Part shown: positions 22,175 through 33,139 of the stretch, piece after piece
Numbering within the stretch: position 1 is the first letter of the stretch
Layout: the number at the start of each line of letters is the position of its first letter
DNA from: Phlegmacium glaucopus
Lineage: Eukaryota > Basidiomycota > Agaricomycetes > Agaricales > Cortinariaceae
Assembly (NCBI GenBank): GCA_015039465.1
Contig: MU130540.1
Span: 135,118 to 199,117, forward strand
DNA: 64,000 bases
Direction of reading: 5' to 3'
Position numbers and translations under genes: made by a program
Notes under the pieces: generated by a model
What the model saw: only the letters and a program-made list of their open reading frames with translations
What the model was told of the DNA's origin: nothing
Databases searched by the model: none

Positions 22175-25100
22175 CTAAGCATCCCGCAAGAATACCTTGT
22201 ACTTCCCATAAAGTTTGATGATGCGAGGGTGGTAAGAGGAGGAATTCCAACATGTTCCCACTGGTAATCCTTCACTGAGGATAGATCATCACCAATTTCA
22301 AAACCAAGTTCCTTCAAACCAGAACAAACAGAATCCTTGAGCTTGTATTGTTCACAAAATGCATCAACAGAACCTCCTGCTGGCGGAGGAGATGAGTGAG
22401 GAGGAGATGAGCGAGGTTCTCATCTATCCTGAGGATTACTCTTCATGTGGGAAGATGGTCCTGGACTGTAGAAACTGGGTGGTTGTGGTGGCTGGAACAT
22501 AGATGGTGAATACATATGAAATGGTGCAGGTAGAGGTGGTGAATAGCCATATGGTGGGTACATATAAGGGTACCCAGCCATGTGAGGGTGGGTTGGGGTC
22601 ATAGGAGGATGAGCTGGGACAAGTACAGGCTGTACAGTTGATTCTATTGGTGTGGATGGGATTTTTCGAACCTTTGTAGCTGACTTTGGATTGAATAAAT
22701 TTGAAGAAAGTGGAGGAACAAGAATAGAGGCCTTGCCATCCCACTAAAGAATTATTAAAAATTTGAAAGTCTTCAAATAAGAACACAACATACAATTTTG
22801 GCAGCCCAGAATATCTTTCGAGCGCGTGTAAGCTCAAAATGGTTGTCAGTTGGACGGTGATGGAAACACTCTTTGTCAGGGTGGATGTCACAGTTTCCAG
22901 CTGCATACTTTGTCTCAATCTCAGTTAGATGGTCATCATCAAACCGGGTTGCCTGAGAATAAGTAATGTTACATTTTTATTTCTCATGCAAATACCTTTT
23001 TTCTTTTCCGCTCATCATCCTTGTCATCATCTTCCTCCAGGCTGAATACACTGGAAGGGGTTGGGACCAGAGCGGATGAGGACCATGGCTTTGTACGATC
23101 AATTGGCTGTTGAGGGGGCTGCTCCATCCTTACAATAATGTAGGATCCCGATGATGTGATTGAATTTGTTTTTGCAAGGTAATCAAAGGATTACCATTTT
23201 TAGGAATTTGTCTACAACAAATCCAGAAACCAATAATTTTAATGACCAACAAACTCTGTTTTTGTGCAAGTTGGGGTTTCCTTGAAAGTATAACCAGTAT
23301 ACTCTTGAATAAAGCAACAATACACTTTTAAAGTCCAAATGTTCTAGACTATGATTCAAGTTTTAAAGTCCAAATTTCTCTAGACTATGATTCTGATAAC
23401 AAGTTTATAGTCCAATTTCTTAGACTATTATATAGTGCTTTTTGATAGAATAAAGGCAAGTCCCTATAGGATTTAATATCCTTTGTCTATATGATAACCA
23501 ATTTTGGTAGTACAAAGACAAGCCCCTTTAGGGTTTAATATTCTTTGACTATCCACAACAAATGATTTAAAGTCCCTGAGGCAGACTGTGAGACAGCTTT
23601 ATAGTACAAGGATTTCTCCTCAGACTCTGACAAAGGATTTAATATCCTTGCTTCCAAGACAAGTCCCTAAAGGATTTAATATTCTTGGTTTACACAGAAC
23701 AAAGGTAAGCCCCTTTAGGATTTAATACCCTTTGAACTGAGTGAAGCAAAGCAAGTCCACTTGTAATTCCAATTCTAACTTGTGCCAATTCAGAGCGCTG
23801 AAACTTGGGAAAGAAAGGAAGAGTGCAAATTCACTAATTTTACTGGTGCTTTCTAGCTACTTTTATACATAAATGAGAAACAAAATTAGGTAAGAGTCTG
23901 TGATGTCATGTCTATGTTTTATGATTACTGATGCTATTTTATGATGTCATGTCTTGTTTTTGGATGATATAGATCTGTCTTGTTTTATGATGTCATGTCT
24001 TGTTTCTAGATGACTGAGCATTGTTTTATGATGTCATGTCTTGTTTCTAGATGACTGAGCATTGTTTAATGATGTCATATGTTTCATAATGTCACAAAAA
24101 TGTGACAGAATGTGACAGAATGTCACATGCTATCACATGATATCACATGCTATCACATGCTTCATTATTGTAGGACCTTTTATTGATATTTTACTTGATG
24201 TTATCCTTAGGACTTGTATAACAATCCTTCATAGTTGTAGACTTGATAGTTACTTTAGATTGCAAGTAGTTCATTTGACCATTATGGATTTTGTATGGTT
24301 AGAGTCTGAACTTTTTGTAGTGTTATTTAACAGTATGATAAATAGATCAATTCAGATCATAGTTATCTGCTGCTTTAACATTTTTAATACTATGCAATTT
24401 CCAGTTTAATCAACAAGTGTAGTCAACACTTTTGACCCTTACAATATCAATTTGTAGATTAATTCATGGTTGGGTTATTGATCTTGTTGATTCAATTGAA
24501 GAATAATATTATGAAAAATTGAATAATCCATAGGTATTCAACTTTCAGTCCTATCACCGAGGCATTTTTTGGTGGTGCTCGAAGTTGGTGGATAAGAGAG
24601 GCGTACGCAGCAGGAGCCTGAAGAAGGAGCCAGGGAGAGTTAGCAGGCTTCAACCATCTCCACTCAAAGGAATGAACAACAAGGAAGAGAGGTTTAGTTT
24701 TGAGAAGATCAGCTAGGATCTCTAAGTAACTCTCCCAGTCAATCCCAGTATTCGAGTTGGCTGGCCCAAATGTTATTGGGTCAACCTTTGCAACCTTCAC
24801 CTTTTTTTCCCTGACAGCTGTGACAGCCTTCAGAGGCTTGACTGCCCACACAATGAGCTCAAACTTGATTTCCTCATCATCCTCAGGTATGTCTAGACTA
24901 CAAGTCATTGTGTTTACAGATTTAGCACCCGTGGATTGGTGACCTGACACTACTTTGACTTGGTCACACACAGTAGGTGTTGACAGTGTCAGCTCATCAT
25001 GCAGGTTGGCTTGGCATGTGGAACCGACATGTTGTGGCTGTGTGTAGATGAAGGTGTGTGAGCTGCCAGTAAATGTCTCAAGGGTGCTGAGGCCTGGGGG

Positions 25101-25420
25101 TGTGGGAGTGGCAGGCTGTTGGTGTGTGGGTGGGGAATTAGACTTGGAAGGGACAAGGTTTGGGGTGTATGTGGGCTGAGACCAGGGTAAATGAAGGTGA
25201 TTGTCTTGAGAAAAGAGGATAGGTGGCTGTATAGACCGTCTTGGGGCAAGTTGATACCCTTTTTTTAGTTTTAGTATGTAAATGATCAATAAAATGCTCA
25301 TTACGCACCAAATGCCTCAACTTCGAGGTCACTTAGAGATGGTGAGGGTGGATTATCCTCAACAAACACATATTGAGGAGGTTGTATTGAATTATTATAA
25401 GACGGAGGGGGTTGACTCAT
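22175..25420 (-). CDS. Second gene of the Tc1/mariner element: Pro-rich protein with SAM-like tail
   Basis: The start is ATG at 25420 (MSQPPPSYNN). Exon 1 (25309-25420) splices in phase to an exon from 25258, which carries a Pro/Thr-rich part and then FELIVWAVKPLKAV and IDWESYLEILADLLKTKP. Further exons at about 23150-22980 (acidic, DDDKDDERKRKK), 22936-22798 (HLTEIETKYAAGNCDIHP to ARKIFWAAKI) and 22746-22175 (Tyr/Pro-rich, then FCEQYKLKDSVCSGLKELGFEIGDDL) follow. The last part resembles a SAM-type helical domain. A TGA after NPQDR and a frameshift near 22220 suggest mild decay. The exons around 24450-23160 are uncertain because repeats lie there. Function is unknown; similar proteins seem common in mushroom genomes. 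Confidence 0.6.
23160..24180. repeat. Imperfect tandem repeats inside the Tc1/mariner element
   Basis: At 23460-23760 a unit of roughly 60 bp built on AAGTCCCTNNAGGATTTAATATCC recurs with variation. At 23920-24080 a unit of about 42 bp built on TTTTATGATGTCATGTCTTG recurs about four times, followed by short TATCACATG-type repeats. No coding is evident. Confidence 0.7.
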
Positions 25421-25783
25421 AGTAAAGACTGTGATATGTAGATGAAACTAACAGAAAATGAAACTTGCATTTGTGAATCATGCAGACGCTCACTGTTGCC
25501 ATCGCTGCATATAATTTGGCCATATGACCCCGTGCTCCAAATTGAGACCCTTAGCAACAGGTTTTCCAAATTAGGTCGGGGCCATCAAAAAAAAAAATCA
25601 ACAAAAAAAACTCAACCCAACAAGGTTTTCCGAACCAGCTGTAATCATGTGTTAGGATCTGCTGTCGCAGTAGAGCACATTTTCTCAGGTGGTTGGGATA
25701 CTATTTCTCTTTGTCGCGCTAGTCTTAAACCAGAGACCATTAGGGTCCTGATGTTGGTCAAACATAGACTAATTTTTAAATGA

Positions 25784-26250
25784 CAAGAAAGACACTGTTC
25801 TTAGCTCCACCCTCTTGTTATTTTCTTGTTATTCCCTGTTCATATATCTTGTTCCATCTCTAGATGCTTATTTGAATGAAAACTGGGCAATTTAGATAGT
25901 ACACAAACAACCATTTATGGCCGTTTTTGTGGGGGTCAGCAATCTCAGGCAGTGTGATGTACCATAACATCATGGCGTGACATCACGGTCACCCTCAAAT
26001 AAGTGACCCATGGAAATTGTGCTTTCAACAATGGCTTGCAGCCCAGCCTGGGTGGTTTTATTACATCATAAGTATCAAAACAATTTAATTTGAGGTTTTA
26101 AATGTTTGTAGGAGGTATAGATGTTGCTGAGTGACAGTAATCCCTGCCAAAAGTGCTAAATTAAAAAAGCTAAAATTGAAGCTTTATAGACTCTGCAGGA
26201 AGCCATTTAAACAACACGCTCTGGTGAGATAAAATGTTTCGAGGTCTTTA
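25784..26250. other. No supported gene
   Basis: AT-rich sequence without recognisable coding. The segment GTGGGGGTCAGCAAT near 25930 resembles sequence found beyond copy B at 47120-47135, so another dispersed repeat may lie here. Confidence 0.4.
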
Positions 26251-26790
26251 CACTCCCCCAGGGAATCCGACAGAGTCCAAGCAGATCCGAGCAGAGTCTG
26301 AGCGAGTCCGAGCACTTTTTGAGTGTATTTGAGTGTATTCCAAGCAGAATTTGCTCAGAATCTGCTCAGACTGCTCGGACTCACTCGGACTTGCTCAGAC
26401 TGGAACCTATATACCTCCCCAACCTTATCAAAACCCTAACAAAACCTTAAAAAAACTTTAAAAAAACCTTAACAAAACCTTAACAAACTATATACCTCCC
26501 TGACCTTAACAAAAACCTTAACACAACCTTAACAAAAAACCTTAACAAAACCTTAAAAAAACCTCAACAAAACCCTAACAAAACCTTAACAAAACCTTAA
26601 CAAAACCTTAACAGAAGTATTTTCCCAGCCAATTTGTGTCTTATTTGCTTGGATCCACTCAGAATATGCTCGGACTCCTTGGACTCTGCTCAGAATCTGC
26701 TCAGACTCCTCGGACTCCACTCAGAATTTGCTCGGACTCCTCGGACTCTGCTTGGATCCGCTCGGACTCCTCGGAATCCCTGGGGGACTG
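26251..26790. mobile_element. MITE of Tc1/mariner or pogo type
   Basis: Terminal inverted repeats of about 20 bp, CACTCCCCCAGGGA at the left and CAGTCCCCCAGGGA in reverse complement at the right, are flanked by TA (26249-26250 and 26791-26792). The interior has arrays of GCTCGGACTC-type units and a 26420-26610 array of AACCTTAACAAA units. There is no coding. Confidence 0.75.
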
Positions 26791-27100
26791 TAAATTACTG
26801 AATGTTTCTTATGTATGGAACTTTAATTCCTCTTGATTACTTTTTTTACATAATAAATTTTAGTGAAGATAGCAGTGTAATTTCCATAAAAGGAAGGTTT
26901 AAAAAAAAGGAAAAATATTTTGATCAAGAGATATTGTCCAGATTGATGAAAAAATGATACTTTGTTATTGGACTGAAGCACCATATTGAGTTCCTGATAG
27001 TGTCCATAGACAATTTCTGTTTGTGCTGCCAAATTCAGCCTGAGAGCTGAGCAGCTCTCATCCACCAATCTGACTTCCTTTCACTTCTACCTCCACCAAA
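26791..27100. other. No supported gene
   Basis: AT-rich sequence between the MITE and the LINE tail; nothing recognisable on either strand. Confidence 0.4.
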
Positions 27101-27401
27101 TTTTTTTTTTTTTTTTTAAATCCTATTTTATTCTCCATTGTGGCAAACCATATGTCAGAGAGTATGTGTGCTGTAATAAACCACTGTGTTGTTATGCTAA
27201 TTTATAAGTGTGACGATGACAACTGCGTGAAGGTCCCCTAAATGGGCTTCAATGCGAGGGTAATGTTGAAAACTAAGGGATATAGAAATCGAAAGTACAA
27301 TATATTAAATGAATGGGGGGTCCAGTGACCTAGCATAGATGGGTGTGTAGCTGGGTGGGCTTTGACGTAGTGACGTGGTGAGTGGTAGACAACGAGTATC
27401 A

Positions 27402-30400
27402 GGGGGCCGGGTGAAGGAATCTCTTGGTATCTTCAATATATCGGAAGAGCGGCTTCAGTGCTGTGGGCAAGTTAAGAATCTTTGACAGGTCATGTGCTAT
27501 GGGCCCCAAAGAAGTTTGCATCACCCTCCATGGGGCTACAAAAGCTGGACATAGTAAAATGAAATGGATAACAGTTTTGTCGTGTTCGTGACATGTGGGA
27601 CATAAGGGTGATTCTGCTTTGCCCATACAATGCAAGTGCTTGGCAAGAGGTATATGTGCAGTTCTCAGCTGGGTGAGAATGGATGTGTGTTTCCGAGACA
27701 GAGTGCACGTCAGCAATAGGTATTTGTTTGATGATGCTGCTGGTAGGGTAAGTTTGGCACGTTCGTATCTGGGTGACTCGGTCCATACTTCCTGTGCAAG
27801 TAGTGTAAGATAGCTAGATTCTTTGGGTTTAGAATAGGAGTATTTCGGGGCTGTATGACATTGGGGGAATAGATGATGTATTTTTGTGTTATTCTACTGT
27901 ATTTATACTGTTCTAAGGACAATGTGTGCCACAATGATGGAGGCCACTTGAGTGGCTTGAAAGATACTAAAACAAGACATATGCGAAAGTCCTTGTGACA
28001 TAAGTCACATGATGTGATTCATAATCTGTATTCAGGAGTTATCCATTCCTTACAGTAGTTTTAATGTTGCATGAAAAGATTGGCCTAGTGCCGATTTACT
28101 GTGGGGTAGCTCCTTGTGTAGGATTTTAGGTGGATTGTTTAGCTGTCCTTGGCTGTCTGTGATGGCTTTTTTTGCCTCTTTGTCCGCTCTTTTGTTGCCT
28201 TCTATTCCTTCATGACCTGGAGTCCACCTGAATGTGATTGAAATGCCTCTGTGTTTTTTACATGTGGTGTTGATTTCGTGGAGTAATTCATCGATGAGAT
28301 AGTGACTAGGGGCCAGTTTTGTGAGCATAGTGGCTTTGATAATCACGTGGTTGTTGAGCCCTATTGTTGCTGTTTTGACGTTGTGTTCTTTTGCCACCAT
28401 TCTGACTCCTATGATAGCGCCTACTCCCTTTCCTTCGTATACCGTGTGGTGTTCTTTGGTCCCCAGTAGGTAGTTAGCTGCCTTCTTTTCCCAATTTCCT
28501 CTAAAGAGTACCGCCCCTGCTCCTATTTTTCCATCCATCCCTGACCCGTCTGTATACACTCTCACATCTGCCTCGTCCTCCTTATCCTCAATTGCTTCTT
28601 CTTTTGTTTCTGCTATTCTGATCTTGAAGTTTGGTGCCCATTTGTTGTTGTGATGAACTGTATTGATGTTTTTGATTACTGTGGGTTTGATATTGTAGTT
28701 GTGAAGTAGAAAGTGCAATGGAGTCGGGTGATGTTTGACTAAACGTCACGTGGCGTTCTTAATAGGTTTGTGTAACGCGTGATTTGGGGGTAAAGTAGCC
28801 ATGCGTAAGGCGGCTTGGTATAAGTATTTATCTACTAAAAGATGAAAAGGTAAGAGGTTAGCCATGATGTCTAATGTATCTGTTGGTGAGGTGCGCATGG
28901 CACCCGTTATCATGATGGCTGCTAAGCGTTGGATTCTGGTGAGTCTTGTGCTGATAGGAGTGTGCATGCCTCTGCCCCGTGCGCTCGTGGCAGCTTTACG
29001 TTGTGGGGTAAGAAAGATATCGGCAGCGTATAACATTCTGGGAAGTGCTATGGTGAGGTAGAGTCGGCGTAAGAGCATTGGTGATATGCCATGTGATTTG
29101 TGAACAAGGCGCCAGAACTGGATCAACCAGTCTTGACCTTTGGCAAGAGCAGCTGCACCCTGTGGTTTCCATGAGAGTTTATTGTCGACAATGACTCCCA
29201 GAAATCTGGCTGTTTCTGCAAACTTGATTTGGTGCCGACCTAATATTAAATCGTTTCTGGGCATGGGAGTACATTTATTGCGCATGAATGTGTGGGGAAT
29301 TGTTTGTTTAGTTATGTCAAGAAGCTGAAATTTGTCTATACCAAATTTGCAGTTATGTGTTTTGGTGTTAAGTTTAAGACAAAAGGAGAAGTCACGTCGG
29401 AGTTACTCCGGAATGGATGGAACGGAACCGGAACAGTAACCCGGAAAGGACATTGGCCTCAGCATGTGTGCTGTGCCGCCCAGCTCCTAAGGTGTCCTGA
29501 TTTTGGAACGGAAGAAGAAAGTAACAAGTTGAAAGACCTCAGTGACTTAGAGGGAAAACAAGAGGAGGAAACTAAGTTGATATTCGAACTAAGGGAAAAC
29601 ATACAAGTTCGAGTACTTTAAATATAAAAGGAATTGCAACCGAAATATAGAATATAAATATAAGTGCTGCGTTCTGCTCCCGGGAAAGGTTACTGCATTC
29701 TTGGGTGAATAATCCATGGCTGGTGTGCTGACTGATGATGGGAAAGATGATGACAAAGAATAGTGGTAGCGGCGAAGAAGTGATAACGGGTTTGGAGTAT
29801 AGACGGAGGAACCGGAATGACACGGAGAAGTCTCGGAGTTGAACATAGAAAGAGTAGTTCGGGATATAAGGGAAGGCACTGTTCGGAGTACGGACTACCG
29901 GAAACAACTCCGACGGAGCTGGACTGGAGTAACGTAAGATGGAATGTAACATTTGGCCCAGTTCAAAATGCCATGCGGTCGATTCATAATATGCCGCAAT
30001 TTTTGATGTGTTTCCATAAAGTCCTTCCCTGTAATTATTACTGCGGCATCATTGACATATAAGAGTATTGTTTCGCCTGACTTAGGCTCTGAAATTTTGA
30101 GGATGTCGGCGTTATATATGAGATAACAAATTCCAGAGAACGGATCGCCTTGATCTAGGCCGTTATTCACTCTAAAGAGAGCTGTTCTGTGATTGTCAAA
30201 TATAATTGCAGTTTGACGGTTGTGAAGTCTATGTCTCATCCACCTGGTATACTCCTTAGGTATACCTCTCATCCACATATTGTGGATGAGCCTGTCTATG
30301 TTGACACTAGGGAAAGCCGTTTTCACATCTAAAAAGAGTGCTGAGGCCACTAGACCTTTGTGCCAGGCGTCTTTAATCGTTTTTGTAAAGAGATGGAGCG

Positions 30401-32165
30401 AGTCCACTGTGGTACGGCCTGGACATGCGCCAAAGTGATTAGCAGGCAAAATGTCGAGTTTTTCGCACATGGTAACAATGTCTTCAGTGTGGCATGCATT
30501 TAGTAGCCTGGCCATGCTGTCAGAGAGTACAATAGGGCGCCACACTGAGGGGATCGTGTAGTCGGATTTACTAGGCTTTTTCATGACTAACATATCTGTA
30601 AGAGCCCATACGTCTGGGTAGTAATTGAATGTATGAGTTGCTTGAAATAAGGGTCCAAGATGAGGGACCAAAACCTCTCTTGCGTTAATGAGAATGCTAT
30701 TAGGTATAGTACCGTTTCTGGTGGCTTTGAAGGGTTTTAACTTTTTGATTGAGCGGTGTATTTGTTTGTTAGTGATGTTACTGAAGGTCCATTTAGGAGG
30801 TGGGTAATTTGCGTCAGTGGGGGGGGCTGGTGTTAGTGGGTTGGGTTTGGGGAAGAAAGTGTCATATAATAATTTTCCTTTACTTTCATTGTTGTTAGCT
30901 TCAGTGATGATCTTCTTAGTAGTCAGGTCGATGACTTGTAATGTGGGTACTCTTGATCTTCCTGCGTTGGTTGACGGTCCTGTAACCAGTCTGCTTGCCT
31001 TCCAAATACTCAATTTGTCTATCCCCTCTAACCACTCCTCCCAATGTTCAATTTTTGCTTTCCTTATTGCCTCTGCATAGTCATTACATTGTCTATGGTA
31101 TTCTTCATGTATTGGATGATGTTGATTCCAGCGGTGGTATTTGGATTTGGCGCCTAGTCGTCGTGTTTTCTTTTTTGCTGTTTCTAGGTCCTTGCTCCAC
31201 CATCGCTTCAAATATGGGCTTGGTGATGATAGTTTGACATTTTCTTCGATTGAGTGTTGTATCGCTTCATTCAATCTCTTGAGTTTCTCATCGAATTCTT
31301 GTTTGGTCTGGATTTTGGTAGGGTGCGGGAAATTGTCCAGTTGCTCCTGTAATGATTCTGTTAGTTTAGCCCAATCTGTATCTCTGAAGTTACGTCTAGG
31401 CTCCCATGCGTCTTTAGGGGCTTGAATATCTATTTCCGTAACAATGGAAAAGTGATCGGTTTTGATTGGTCTGTTGGCGTCATTGGTGTGACATTTGATG
31501 ATACCTTCTAACATGTCTTCGGAACAAAAGATGTTATCCACTCTTGTAAGATTGCCGGTCCCATGAGCTTTCAATGTAGGCGTGAACGGTGGTAAGACCA
31601 TTTTCATGCCGTGACGTCCTAACATATTGAGAAGGGGTTGGGCGAGGTTGAGATTGTTGCTTGTGAAAAGGTGGTTGTTACGTGGCTCGTCCCAAATGGG
31701 ATGGTGCCGATTGAAATCCCCTAGCCAAAATGTGGTGAGAGGTAGCTTACTGCAACGTTGGCGGGCTGGGTCTCGCATGTAGCTCAATAGATGTGTTAGT
31801 GCATCATTGTGTTTAACGTTGTTGTAGATATTTATAAAGCGGAGCATACCAAATTGGCCACTAATCTCTAGTGCTGTAATGTCAGGCATGTCAAATGGTA
31901 TTTGTTTCCACGCGTCCATCGCTAGTTCTGTGCTAATAAGAATCAGTGACCGAGTGCTATCTGGTTGTTTTTTATGAGTAGTAGGGTAGACGACCGACCA
32001 GAGCGGGTTTGCTCTGGATTTACCATTGAAGTCAATATAGGGTTCCTGGATGAAACAGAGATTGTAAGTATGTTTTCTAAGTGTTTGTAGTAAGTTGGTT
32101 TGGCTAAGAAGTGATTTGTTTGTGTTCTGCTGCCGAAATCTGAATGGGCATTGTTCAATTTCCAT
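27402..32165 (-). pseudogene. LINE ORF2: endonuclease, reverse transcriptase, RNase H
   Basis: ATG 32165 (MEIEQCPF) starts the protein; the longer reading to 32231 uses LTR sequence. The APE-type endonuclease spans about residues 1-240 with IQEPYID, WLGDFNRHHP, RVDNIF and KTDHFS. Reverse transcriptase has FLDVKTAFPSV (motif A), GLDQGDPFS (motif B) and YVNDAAV at 30068-30050, where the expected YVDD has lost an aspartate. The LTR at 29366-29951 follows NWAK; the frame resumes with THNCKFGID. RNase H (28718-28050) has VYTDGSGMDG and RWTPGHEGIEGNKRAD. The tail keeps LRTAHIPLAKHLH and the CPTC-x3-H knuckle. TGA 28746-28748, TAA 28050-28052 and frameshifts near 27800 also break it. Confidence 0.9.
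29366..29951 (-). mobile_element. Solo LTR, family 1, inserted in LINE ORF2
   Basis: Reverse-complement match to 9898-11219 minus its nested insertion. Both sides carry TTTGG (29361-29365 and 29952-29956), a 5-bp duplication. Collapsing it restores the LINE reading NWAK-THNCKFG. Confidence 0.92.
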
Positions 32166-32211
32166 TAAAACAGTCAGTAATGTATGATAGCTGTGATGGC
32201 TCTGGTGGTGG

Positions 32212-32936
32212 TGATAGGACCCAGGAGACATCTAGGGATGTAAACACACCATTTTCGCAGTTTCACAACCTTCGCAGTATACTTGCAGATGCTCACATAT
32301 CATTGCAGATACTTGCAGATCATCACAGGTCATCGCAGGTCATCGCAGATCATTGCAGATCATTGCACATCATTGCACATACTGGCAGATCATCACAGAA
32401 TACTCACAGATCATCGCAGATACTTGCAGTCATCACCAACATTCACATTATCATTTGCAGTTGCCAGCTGTTCTCGCAATCTTTAAACACGACTCCAAAA
32501 AAGGTCACTCAGGTGACTGTATTACTCATCACCTTTATTTTTGTCTCCTTTTATTTGGCTCTTATCTCCTATGTTTCATTACCAAATTACCGGATCCATG
32601 TGACTCCACTTTAACCCATATTTTACATTCCTGTTTCACCTTTCCGCACTTAGCTATTGCTAGTTACTATATTATTAGCAGTAGCAAGTAGGGTAATACA
32701 ACAGAGGAGAACGGACAAATTACCACAGTTTTGATCCCACCTTTGGAATGTCGTGCTAAGCTACTCTTGCACTCCTTCAAAATCATCCTGTGGGCTTCGC
32801 TTTTTCTGCGCATTATCTCACACTTTAAAGCGAACCTTCGCACCTCATAAAACCTCACTATCACCTACTGAAGAGAACTACATCAACCCCACAAACTATG
32901 TACTACTTGCGGTCTGTCCCCACCGCAGGTACATCA
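32212..32936 (+). mobile_element. Solo LTR, family 2, between LINE ORF1 and ORF2
   Basis: The segment starts TGATAGGACCC, ends GGTACATCA and matches 10029-10778 with fewer GCAGAT-type units. Flanks are GTGG (32208-32211) and GCGG (32937-32940), a 4-bp duplication with one CpG-type change. Confidence 0.85.
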
Positions 32937-33139
32937 GCGGTCCGATATTGTGGTCATCTGGGTCCATGTCTGCCCATGACAGCGATCCTTGTTTGGTTGA
33001 CGTTGGTATGTCCCTGTGCCAATTACCAGCTTCTTTGTCACGCTGCATTTGAGAGAATAGTCCAGGGAGTGTTTGCTGTACCGGTTTTGTTGGCCATCTG
33101 GATGTTGTAGCATCTCTCGTAGTGCCTAGAGGCTCTGTG

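Larger units (their letters stand above)
20636..25641 (+). mobile_element. Tc1/mariner-type DNA transposon with two genes
   Basis: Inverted terminal repeats of about 125 bp start CAGCTGGTTC and lie at 20636-20760 and 25516-25641. Each is flanked by TA (20634-20635 and 25642-25643). Inside are a DDE transposase on the plus strand and a longer multi-exon gene on the minus strand, converging toward 22 kb. At about 5.0 kb it is much longer than a typical one-gene mariner. It sits inside an intron of the hAT remnant. Confidence 0.88.
19406..25783 (+). pseudogene. hAT transposase remnant, internally deleted and twice interrupted
   Basis: Coding pieces on the plus strand are: ALEGKVSL up to 19504, continued after an insertion by SLDAWTSSNFYAFLAIVAHY (from 19782); EELLIDFQELIGQHSGENM (about 19910); LDPHISYEALKDEF (20190); then the dimerisation region DPVQWWYGQHAQFLNLYHLARDFFSIPG ending at 20594. 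The last exon, AVAVEHIFSGGWD with LKPETIRVLMLVK, is at 25656-25783. The intron between them would be 53 nt (20595-20635 plus 25644-25655) without the Tc1/mariner insertion, with a CTAAC branch-like site at 20603. The middle of the protein, including the second catalytic aspartate zone, is deleted around 20040-20185. Confidence 0.85.
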
